Source of the DNA: CAZMCH01 sp964564735
Lineage (GTDB): Bacteria > Poribacteria > DTPJ01
DNA: 24,064 nt
Reading direction: 5' to 3'
Assembly: GCA_964564735.1 (NCBI GenBank)
Contig: CAZMCH010000067.1
Span: forward strand, 1-24,064
The notes beneath the pieces are model-generated. The model had not been told where the DNA came from and did not search any database. It was given only the letters and a program-made list of their open reading frames with translations. This document shows positions 15,639-22,998 of the stretch, piece by piece. Position numbers and translations under genes: made by a program. Every line of letters starts with the position of its first letter. The stretch's first letter is position 1.

Positions 15639-16433
15639 ATGACATATTACAGAACATTAAAAGGAAGAATCGGGCAAAAAACTAGGGGCTTAACCTGTGA
15701 AAATAGGCTTAGGCAGGTTGATATATTTACCTGCATGAATTTTGATGGGCTTATCCGCAGAAAAAATGCTGTATTTGTTGATTTGGGCTTTGGCAGATAC
15801 CCAACAACAACCATTGAAACATATAGAAGACTTGCAAAGATAAATCCTAAAATAAAGGTCATAGGTGTAGAGATCGATACTGAGCGTCTTTTATATGCAA
15901 AGCCTTATGAACAGGCAAACGTTGAATTTAAGCTAGGGGGATTCAATATTCCACTCAAAAAGAACGACTCCGCAGACATCATTCGTTGTTATAATGTTCT
16001 AAGACAATATCCAGAAGAGGATTTTACCAAGTCCATTGAGACTATGGGAAACTATTTGTCAGAAGGCGGAGTTATAATAGAAGGGACATCAGACCAATTC
16101 GGTAGGTTAACATCTTTTAATCTGTTTGTTAAGTCAAAGGGTGATATAATCAATAAGGGCTTGGTATTCGGCACAAATTTTAATGTCAGTTTTTATCCTA
16201 GAGATTTTCAAAGCGTATTACCCAAGAATTTTTTACATCATGTTATATCAGGCGAATGGATTTATCAATTTTTTGAGGATTGGGCAGACAGCTATTATAA
16301 AATAATGAAACATAAATTGGAATCCCAACGTCAAGTATTCTATGAAACAGCAATTATGCTTTATAAAGACTATGGTTACAATATTGAGCAAAGGAAAGGG
16401 CTTTTAAGGCGAGGCTTTCTTGTTGTTAGATGA
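15639..16433 (+). CDS. Class I SAM-dependent methyltransferase-like protein
   Basis: A 264-residue protein with a Rossmann methyltransferase core. The SAM-binding motif I is AVFVDLGFGRYPTTTIE (about 44-60), strand 2 ends with an acidic residue in KVIGVEID (73-80), and the motif IV-like region is DSADIIRCYNVLRQYPEED (108-126), followed by GGVIIEGTSDQFG. It starts with a basic segment, GQKTRGLTCENRLRQVD, that I recall from class I methyltransferase-like proteins of unknown target. No ribosome site precedes the ATG; the basic segment argues against a later start. It ends four bases into an ATGA overlap with an upstream extension of the next ORF and heads a likely operon of exported proteins. Target unknown. 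Confidence 0.65.
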   Translation: MTYYRTLKGRIGQKTRGLTCENRLRQVDIFTCMNFDGLIRRKNAVFVDLGFGRYPTTTIETYRRLAKINPKIKVIGVEIDTERLLYAKPYEQANVEFKLGGFNIPLKKNDSADIIRCYNVLRQYPEEDFTKSIETMGNYLSEGGVIIEGTSDQFGRLTSFNLFVKSKGDIINKGLVFGTNFNVSFYPRDFQSVLPKNFLHHVISGEWIYQFFEDWADSYYKIMKHKLESQRQVFYETAIMLYKDYGYNIEQRKGLLRRGFLVVR

Positions 16434-16465
16434 AAATCCCAAATTTTATAAGGAGGGGAATGAAG

Positions 16466-19240
16466 ATGCAAGCAAGAATATTAGTTATCATTAGTTTTAT
16501 TATTATGCTATCGTTTTCATCAATGGTAATTGCGATGCCACAAATTAATGCAAGCGTAACAACTGAATTCGGGATTTATTCACCATACATTGTTAATGTA
16601 ACTCCAAACGTAACGCCATATACCATCAAACCAGATTTGAGCAACATTAGCAACTCAAATAAATTCAATTTGACTGCAAAGGAAAAGGAATTATTAGCAA
16701 AAAATGGCTTTGTTGCGAGTCCGACTAAGTTTAAGCAGATATACGATATATATAAATACTGCCAAGAAAATGACCTGCCGATTTTCGTTACAACCGACTC
16801 AGTGCTTCATGTTTATCATATCCTTTTTGATTATTCATTGAGAATACTTGAAACAAGAAAATTATATGAGGATTTAAGTAATCTCAATGCCATAATGCTG
16901 AAAAATGCGATATATCAATACGAAAAAACAACCTTACCTTTGGCAAAAACAGCAACATTGAAAAATATGGCATATTTCTCAGTTGCAAGCGTTCTTTTGG
17001 ATCCAAAAATACAAGTTCCAGAGCAAGTCAAAAATATGGTTGATGCTGAATTAAAGCTAATTGATGACCATGTGGGATTTGTGCCGTCACCGATATTTGG
17101 ATATGAGGAAGATTATAGCCAGTATGTTCCAAGAGGGCATTATACAAGAAATGATATGCTTAAGAGATATTTTAAATCTATGATGTGGTATGGACGCATG
17201 ATGTTTAGAATAACACCAAGAGAAGGCAAAGAGAAAGGCATAGAAGAAACACTACAAGCAATATACATAATATCATCTATCAAGAAAGGCGTTATCAATA
17301 ATATGCCTGCTTTGGAATTATGGGATAGAATATATCAACCTACGGTTTTCTTTGTTGGAAAAACTGATGATTTAAATGTCTATGAATATATGGAAATAAT
17401 GGAGAAAATATATGGTGCTGATTATGTTTCGTTGTCGTATGATGATCTAGCAGACATTACAAAAATTGAGTCTTTTATAGAGGAAGTAAAAGCCTATCGC
17501 AACCCGTTTATCAATTCAACAATCGTATGGCGAGGTGAAGATATATCAGTCGTAACAAAAGGTTTTAGATTCATGGGACAAAGATATATCCCTGATTCGC
17601 ACATGTTCCAAGAACTTGTTGATGATAAGGTTTTATATAGAATGTTTCCAAAAGGCTTGGATATAATGGCAATACTTGGTTCTGAAAGGGCTTATGATAT
17701 TCTGATAAATGTTTATAAAGAGAACCAATATCCAGACTATACAAAACAAATGGCAAAACTCAAAGATGCTTTTGGAAAGATGGATGATGTAGTATGGGCG
17801 CAGAATTTGTATTGGAACTGGCTATATGTCTTAATGCCATTGCTTGCGGAAAAAGGCGCAGGTTATCCAATGTTTATGCAAAATACCGCATGGCTTGATA
17901 AAGAGCTATCAACTGCGCTTGGTTCTTGGGCTGAATTGCGCCATGATACGATACTTTATGCAAAACAAAGCTATACAATGAAAACATCACTTCCACCAAT
18001 GCCACAACTTGTAAAGGGCTATGTTGAGCCAAATGCTGAACTCTATGCAAGATTGGCATCGTTAGCAAAATATACAAGAGAAGGGCTTTCGGATAGAGGC
18101 TTAATGCTTAATGAGTTTAATTCAAAATTCAGGCAACTTGAGGACTTATTGTTATCTTTAAAGGAAATATCCGAGCTTGAGCTAACAAATCAGCCATTAA
18201 ATTCAGAACAATATGGAATTATAATCAATATAGGCAAAACTCTTGAAACAATTACAACTTTTCCGCCTGATATTGCTTCGGGTCTGGAGAGTGATGAAGA
18301 TGAGCAGATGGCTGTTATAGCCGATGTTCATACCGATCCAAATAGCGAAATGGTTCTTGAGGAAGGTGTTGGCTATCCTATGAACCTATTTGCTGTTGTG
18401 CCGATAAATGGGGAATTAAGGATAACTCAAGGGGCGATGTTCTCTTATTATGAATTTACATGGGCTATGAGCAACAGGCTAGCTGATGGTGAATGGCAGA
18501 AGATGCTCTCAACAGACCCACCTGATCTTCCAATATGGACAGGTTCTTTTATTGACCTCAGCGTTAATCAAAAAACAGGCGAGTCGATCAAGGTTGAGAG
18601 TCAAATGACATGGCAACCGATACAGATGGATATAAAGATTGAGCCTGAAATCATAGAGGTTGGTTCTAAAATCGAATTAAAAGCCTTTATTCAAGGGAAT
18701 ATGAAATCTTTGCCAGTTGTTACATTAAAACAAGGAGATATAACCCAAAAAACTGAAATGAAAGGCGAATTTGGGACTTATTCTGCAATAATTGATACCA
18801 AAGGCATGAAGCCCGGTTCGGCGCAATTGTCTGTAACAGGTTTTATAGGAGAAGAAGAATTATCCTATCAAACAGAGATAAATTTATTAAAAGCTAGTGC
18901 TGTTGATTCTACAACAATTGATTCTCAAACAGGCAAAAGTTATGAGATAAAAAATAAAGTTTATAATGCTTATCCAAACCCATTCAATCCAGAAGTTTGG
19001 ATACCTTTCGAGCTTGAGCAAAATAATAATGTAACTATTGAGATTTATGATTCGCTTGGAAGGCTTGTTAGGATGCTGGACGTTGGATATAAGATGCGCG
19101 GTCTCTATGTTGAGGAAAATAAAGCGATTCACTGGGACGGGCGCAATTCCTATGGAGAGCAAGTATCCAGCGGAATATACTTTTACAGGCTTAAAGCTGG
19201 CGATTTTGTGGCTGTCGGTAAGATGATAGCCTTGAAATAG
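16466..19240 (+). CDS. Large secreted DUF3160 protein with C-terminal FlgD-like/sorting domain
   Basis: A 924-residue exported protein. The signal peptide is MQARILVIISFIIMLSFSS with an AxA-like site near residue 24. Residues about 90-710 are DUF3160: LPIFVTTDSVLHVYHILFDY, FMGQRYIPDSHMFQ, GLDIMAILGSERAYDIL, NLYWNWLYVL, WAELRHDTILYAKQSY and a metal-site-like VHTDPNSEMVLEEG. An Ig-like beta region follows (about 730-825), and the last 80 residues form a FlgD-like or type A sorting domain (PNPFNPEVWIPFEL to SGIYFYRLKAGDF). AGGAGG lies nine bases before this ATG; the ATG two codons upstream is too close and one at 16430 lacks a site. The DUF3160 function is unknown to me. It leads three genes for exported proteins in close tandem. 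Confidence 0.85.
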   Translation: MQARILVIISFIIMLSFSSMVIAMPQINASVTTEFGIYSPYIVNVTPNVTPYTIKPDLSNISNSNKFNLTAKEKELLAKNGFVASPTKFKQIYDIYKYCQENDLPIFVTTDSVLHVYHILFDYSLRILETRKLYEDLSNLNAIMLKNAIYQYEKTTLPLAKTATLKNMAYFSVASVLLDPKIQVPEQVKNMVDAELKLIDDHVGFVPSPIFGYEEDYSQYVPRGHYTRNDMLKRYFKSMMWYGRMMFRITPREGKEKGIEETLQAIYIISSIKKGVINNMPALELWDRIYQPTVFFVGKTDDLNVYEYMEIMEKIYGADYVSLSYDDLADITKIESFIEEVKAYRNPFINSTIVWRGEDISVVTKGFRFMGQRYIPDSHMFQELVDDKVLYRMFPKGLDIMAILGSERAYDILINVYKENQYPDYTKQMAKLKDAFGKMDDVVWAQNLYWNWLYVLMPLLAEKGAGYPMFMQNTAWLDKELSTALGSWAELRHDTILYAKQSYTMKTSLPPMPQLVKGYVEPNAELYARLASLAKYTREGLSDRGLMLNEFNSKFRQLEDLLLSLKEISELELTNQPLNSEQYGIIINIGKTLETITTFPPDIASGLESDEDEQMAVIADVHTDPNSEMVLEEGVGYPMNLFAVVPINGELRITQGAMFSYYEFTWAMSNRLADGEWQKMLSTDPPDLPIWTGSFIDLSVNQKTGESIKVESQMTWQPIQMDIKIEPEIIEVGSKIELKAFIQGNMKSLPVVTLKQGDITQKTEMKGEFGTYSAIIDTKGMKPGSAQLSVTGFIGEEELSYQTEINLLKASAVDSTTIDSQTGKSYEIKNKVYNAYPNPFNPEVWIPFELEQNNNVTIEIYDSLGRLVRMLDVGYKMRGLYVEENKAIHWDGRNSYGEQVSSGIYFYRLKAGDFVAVGKMIALK

Positions 19241-19251
19241 AGGTGTTTTTT

Positions 19252-19728
19252 ATGTTCAGGAACTTTTTTATAATCAGTTTACTATTGCTTACAATTTTTG
19301 CTGTTGGATGCGGAGAATCAGAAAAAGACCCAATCACAACAGATAATAATAACGAAAATAATTCGTCCACTAATCTAGGAAAGCAATTCTATATTAGAGT
19401 TGGGCAGACAGAATCGATTGACTCTGGTAATATCAAAGTTAAACTAACAAAGGTTACTGATGATTCAAGATGTCCTTCGGATGTTGTTTGTATATGGGCT
19501 GGTGAAGTTAAGGTTGTGCTTAATGTTACAATAGACAACCAAGATTTTGGAGAGACGATTTTAACGCTTGGCGCAAGTATTGATGAAAGGACGGTCAAGA
19601 ACGTTGGCGGTTACTTTGTCAAAGTTTTGGCTGTAAACCCATATCCTGTCAGCACCAAAACGCTTGAGCAAAAAGATTATATTGTTACGCTTATAGTTAG
19701 TAAAACTATTGATGAGAGTGCCTGTTAA
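19252..19728 (+). CDS. Small cysteine-containing lipoprotein
   Basis: A 158-residue lipoprotein. The signal runs FFIISLLLLTIF and ends AVGC (Cys20), followed by an Asn/Ser/Thr-rich linker of about 25 residues. The mature domain has TKVTDDSRCPSDVVCIWAGEVKV (beginning near residue 67), with Cys74 and Cys80 probably forming a disulfide; this DSRCP...CIWAGE pattern recurs in small bacterial lipoproteins of unknown function. The final residue is Cys158, which is unusual. The ATG is chosen over a GTG three codons upstream because GAGGTG sits six bases before it. It starts 11 bases after the DUF3160 stop and ends 16 bases before the next gene, so all three are probably one transcript. Confidence 0.72.
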   Translation: MFRNFFIISLLLLTIFAVGCGESEKDPITTDNNNENNSSTNLGKQFYIRVGQTESIDSGNIKVKLTKVTDDSRCPSDVVCIWAGEVKVVLNVTIDNQDFGETILTLGASIDERTVKNVGGYFVKVLAVNPYPVSTKTLEQKDYIVTLIVSKTIDESAC

Positions 19729-19744
19729 TTTTGAGGGGGTATTT

Positions 19745-20815
19745 ATGAAAATATGGTTTTCATGGGCTTTGATTCTGGTTGTCATTTCATCATTTGCATT
19801 TGCAGATATTGCTGATGATGTTACCACAAAAATAATTGACGTTTCTGTTTACTCAATCAAAGAAGATACAAAACTTTATGATATTTATGCTGAATATCCA
19901 CAAATAGATAAAGCTAATACTGAATTTAATGAAAAGATAAAGTCGGTTGTTAAGTCGAGAATTGCAGATTTTAAGGAGATTTCAAAAGATAATTGGGAGA
20001 CAAGAAGAGAAAATTCAAGCCCTGATGAAAATATTGGTAAATATCCTGAGTATCCATTTTATTTTGGCATGTTTTGGGAACCTAAACAATTAAATAGTAA
20101 ATATATTAGTTTTGTTTTACACTCAAATTTCTATGTCGGTGGGGCAAATGCCAATCAAGTAGTAACTGCTTTTAATTATGATGTCTTAAATAATCGTGAG
20201 ATCAGAATTGATGATCTTTTAAGCGATTATCCTGACTATCTAAAAACTCTTTCAGATTATACAATTAAAACACTAAAATCCAATATGACAGAAGAAGAAA
20301 GTGAAATATTAGACGAGATGATACAAAGAGGCGCAGGTCCACAAGAGGAGAATTTCAAAAACTTCACTTTTACAGACACAATGATTAATTTGCATTTTAG
20401 CAAGTATGATGTTCTTCCGGGTGTTTTTGGTGAACAGGAAGTTTATGTCCCAAGAAGCATTTTTATTAAAAGCAATCTTACAATCAGTTCTCCTAATAAA
20501 TTTGCAAAAGTCAAGTTTCCTTTGGAAGTCAAAGGTTTTGTTGAAAAAAGGACAGATCAAAAAACATGGGTTATTTTTGAGGGAGAAGCAGGAAGTATCA
20601 AAGTCATAAATGAAGATGGAGAGATTTTGGGAACTGGAATTTTAAAAGCAGAAGGTGAATGGATGACAGACGAAATAGTGAAAGTTTCTAGTGTAATCTC
20701 CCTAAACAATCCGATAAAGAGCCAAAATATCAAATTGATTATAACCGAAAATAATCCAGATAATACAAGAAAACCTTATGTTATGATTTTGCCTCTTATA
20801 ATAGATAACAAATAA
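19745..20815 (+). CDS. Exported DUF4163/DUF3298 protein with C-terminal Gmad2 domain
   Basis: A 356-residue exported protein. The signal peptide is MKIWFSWALILVVISSFAFA with cleavage after AFA. Residues about 30-110 look like the DUF4163 (PdaC-like) domain and 130-235 like DUF3298, with FYVGGANANQVVTAFNYDV and the REIRIDDLLSD turn typical of the RsiV/PdaC arrangement. Residues about 255-345 resemble the Gmad2 immunoglobulin-like domain: FPLEVKGFVE, WVIFEGEAGSIKVI, GEILGTGILKAEGEWM. Such proteins are periplasmic or surface sensors or binding proteins, sometimes peptidoglycan-related; no catalytic residues can be named here. GAGGGGGT lies just before the ATG, which is preferred to an ATG 12 codons earlier inside the upstream gene. 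Last gene of the operon. Confidence 0.78.
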   Translation: MKIWFSWALILVVISSFAFADIADDVTTKIIDVSVYSIKEDTKLYDIYAEYPQIDKANTEFNEKIKSVVKSRIADFKEISKDNWETRRENSSPDENIGKYPEYPFYFGMFWEPKQLNSKYISFVLHSNFYVGGANANQVVTAFNYDVLNNREIRIDDLLSDYPDYLKTLSDYTIKTLKSNMTEEESEILDEMIQRGAGPQEENFKNFTFTDTMINLHFSKYDVLPGVFGEQEVYVPRSIFIKSNLTISSPNKFAKVKFPLEVKGFVEKRTDQKTWVIFEGEAGSIKVINEDGEILGTGILKAEGEWMTDEIVKVSSVISLNNPIKSQNIKLIITENNPDNTRKPYVMILPLIIDNK

Positions 20816-20826
20816 AAAAATTGGTA

Positions 20827-20847
20827 AGGTTGGGTAAAACCCAACCT
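20827..20847 (-). terminator. Hairpin terminator between converging genes
   Basis: A perfect 8-base-pair stem (AGGTTGGG and CCCAACCT) with a TAAAA loop lies between the two converging stops. Read on the minus strand it is followed within a few bases by a run of seven T, making it a good intrinsic terminator for hisD. On the plus strand the following bases are not T-rich, so it is weaker in that direction. Confidence 0.8.
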
Positions 20848-20857
20848 AATAACACTT

Positions 20858-22153
20858 CTATTTGAAACGTTCTTTGACTGCCCTAGCGTGCATGAATAAT
20901 CCTTCAGATTCAGCAAGAGTTATAACAGTATCTTTCAGTTGTTCTAATCCCTTCTTTGTTAGGAATTGAAAAGTCGGCTTTTTAATATAATCATCAACAG
21001 ATAATCCGCTGAACATCTTTGCACACTGACCCGTTGGAAGGACATGATTTGTCCCAGAAGCATAATCACCAACAGGGACAGGAGCATAAGCCCCCATGAA
21101 TATTGATCCTGCATGTTTTATCTTTGGCAGAATAGCAAAAGGTTCATTCGTTACAATTTGGAGATGCTCTGTTGCATATTCATTAGTGAAATCAATGGCA
21201 TTATCCATGTTTTCTGCAACTAAAACTGCAGAGTGCTTTTCAAGAGCAGAAGTGATTATATCTTTTCTTGGGAGTTTGTCAAGTTCATCTTCGATTATTC
21301 TGCAGACTTTTTCAGCTAATTCTGATGACGTGCAGACAAGCACACCAGCAGCATCTTCGTCATGCTCAACTTGCGAGATGAAATCAATCGCCAAAAGATA
21401 TGGGTCAGCGGTATCATCAGCAAGAATAAGGACTTCGCTTGGTCCAGCAGGCGAATCAATGTCAACTGTTCCAAATACAAGCATCTTTGCGGCTGTAACA
21501 TATTTATTTCCCGGTCCAACGATCTTATCAACCTTTGGAACTTTCTCTGTTCCATAAGCCATGCTTGCTACTGCCCAAGGTCCACCAATTTTGAATATGG
21601 CATCTGCACCAGCAATATCAGAAGCAACAAGCGTTGATTCTGTAACAACCATGCCATCATCGGGAGGCGTGCAAACAACGATTTTCTTTACACCTGCGAC
21701 TTTTGCAGGAATTATAGTCATCAAAACACTAGAAGGATAGCTTGCTTTTCGCCCCGGGACATAACACCCAACTGCATCCATAGGTCTCATAAGTCTTCCA
21801 GCAATGATGCCATCCATGATTTCCATAGACCACATTTCACGTTCAAGCTGTGCTTTGTGGAATTTTTCAATATTCTTAGCAGCGTTTTTTAGTTCTTTAA
21901 CGACTTGTGGGTCAACAGATTCGTATGCTTTTTCTATTTCTTCCTTTGTTACGATAATGTCATCTGAAGTTAGATTTTTCTTGAATTTTTCATAATGTTC
22001 AACAGAAACAATATCCCCACGATTTTTTATATCCTGAACAATATCCCGAACATCAAGGTAAACAGAGGATATATCTTCCATTGACCTACGAACAATAGAT
22101 TCTAATCGTTCCTTTGAGAGGCTTTCGAGCCTCTCAACTTTCAAAAGACTCAT
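20858..22153 (-). CDS. hisD: Histidinol dehydrogenase
   Basis: A 431-residue HisD, which oxidises L-histidinol to L-histidine in two NAD-linked steps. The signature VDKIVGPGNKYVTAAK begins at residue 208. By comparison with the E. coli enzyme, the zinc ligands Gln261, His264, Asp363 and His422, the catalytic pair Glu329-His330, and substrate residues His370 and Glu417 are all present at the right spacing, which favours a real histidinol enzyme over HisD-like dehydrogenases of other substrates. Length matches the family. It is separate from other his genes here and follows a discoidin-like lipoprotein gene by 19 bases. A hairpin terminator follows it. The ribosome site (AAAGGA) is about 12 bases from the ATG, longer than usual. 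Confidence 0.95.
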   Translation of the reverse strand: MSLLKVERLESLSKERLESIVRRSMEDISSVYLDVRDIVQDIKNRGDIVSVEHYEKFKKNLTSDDIIVTKEEIEKAYESVDPQVVKELKNAAKNIEKFHKAQLEREMWSMEIMDGIIAGRLMRPMDAVGCYVPGRKASYPSSVLMTIIPAKVAGVKKIVVCTPPDDGMVVTESTLVASDIAGADAIFKIGGPWAVASMAYGTEKVPKVDKIVGPGNKYVTAAKMLVFGTVDIDSPAGPSEVLILADDTADPYLLAIDFISQVEHDEDAAGVLVCTSSELAEKVCRIIEDELDKLPRKDIITSALEKHSAVLVAENMDNAIDFTNEYATEHLQIVTNEPFAILPKIKHAGSIFMGAYAPVPVGDYASGTNHVLPTGQCAKMFSGLSVDDYIKKPTFQFLTKKGLEQLKDTVITLAESEGLFMHARAVKERFK

Positions 22154-22172
22154 TTATATTCATATCCTTTCA

Positions 22173-22874
22173 TTAATTGCTATTAAATAAATTATCAACT
22201 TCACTACGTTGTTTTTGTTTTCCAGAACCATAGACTTCTATCTCTGCAATTCTAATTACACCTTCTCTTGATTTTCCATCTGGTGTTGATTTTAGATCGT
22301 GAGTTGAGTATATAAGCACTCTAATTTTTTGGGTTGTTACTGGCTCAAAACGTGCATTTATAACACCATTAAGGTTATTACGTATAGCATTATCCTGATC
22401 ACCAATACCTTTGCCTGGTCTCTTTGTGTTCGCCCATATTAGATCATTAGTTGCGGTTTTCATTTCATATTGCACTAGAAGATCGCTAATACCAAACTTA
22501 CTTGCTGGATATTTTTCAGAATCTGCGGTATATATTCTAACTTCATTTACAGTGATTGGTTGAGAAAGCTCTACTACAATCCAGTTTTTTTCTTGTTCAT
22601 CTCTTTGTGCTCGTGAAGACCTAGCCATTCCGCCAACAGTTATTTGTGCCTGCCATCCTGCACCTTCCTTATCCCAATCTGGCTTTGTAATTCCATCAAT
22701 AACTGCGGAAGCAGGATAATTTGGCTCTTCAGAAAAGGCACTAACCCGACCTCCATTTTTCGCCAAAGCCCAATTTACTCCAGAAATCTGCCCCCCGCCC
22801 ATGTTTGCACAACCTATAGCAGTAATAACCATAATTATTGCAAAGCCTGCAATAGCAAAACGTCTGAATAACAT
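22173..22874 (-). CDS. Discoidin-like (F5/8 type C) domain lipoprotein
   Basis: A 233-residue lipoprotein. The signal MLFRRFAIAGFAIIMVITAIGC places the lipid-modified Cys at 22. The mature part (about 32-220) resembles a galactose-binding/discoidin domain: SGVNWALAKNGGRVSAF, AVIDGI, GWQAQI, WIVVELSQPITVNEVRIYT, KIRVLIYST and a final IRIAEIEVYG strand. It is a clear paralogue of the N-terminal domain of the lipoprotein at 9854-11023 (SGINYALAKNGATVTAS, SVINGI, GWEARF, KIRVVVFQS, RIVEIEALG), but has no thioredoxin part. GGGAGG lies six bases before the ATG. It is 19 bases upstream of hisD, so the two are probably cotranscribed. A carbohydrate-binding or surface role is likely from the fold; the ligand is unknown. 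Confidence 0.8.
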   Translation of the reverse strand: MLFRRFAIAGFAIIMVITAIGCANMGGGQISGVNWALAKNGGRVSAFSEEPNYPASAVIDGITKPDWDKEGAGWQAQITVGGMARSSRAQRDEQEKNWIVVELSQPITVNEVRIYTADSEKYPASKFGISDLLVQYEMKTATNDLIWANTKRPGKGIGDQDNAIRNNLNGVINARFEPVTTQKIRVLIYSTHDLKSTPDGKSREGVIRIAEIEVYGSGKQKQRSEVDNLFNSN

Positions 22875-22907
22875 TTTTTCCTCCCATGATTTCGATAGTA
22901 TAAATTT

Positions 22908-22929
22908 TTCTATAATCTAAGTTATAGAA
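22908..22929. promoter_or_regulatory. AT-rich inverted repeat upstream of the lipoprotein-hisD pair
   Basis: Two perfect 8-base arms, TTCTATAA and TTATAGAA, separated by six bases, lie 34 bases before the lipoprotein ATG. As an RNA hairpin it would be weak, so an operator is a better guess. No convincing -35/-10 pair was fixed around it. Confidence 0.35.
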
Positions 22930-22998
22930 ATAAAAAAATCGCCTATATAAGCTAGATATAATTTTAGAACAAACCGCTACAAAATACAAGATTTGATT

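Noticed and set aside
21096..21557. 153-codon plus-strand ORF opposite hisD
   Set aside because: It lies wholly antisense to the well-conserved hisD core and is Ser-rich, a typical shadow ORF.
22741..22989. 82-codon minus-strand ORF across the lipoprotein start
   Set aside because: Overlaps the signal peptide of the lipoprotein in another frame; Cys/Tyr-rich composition and no ribosome site.
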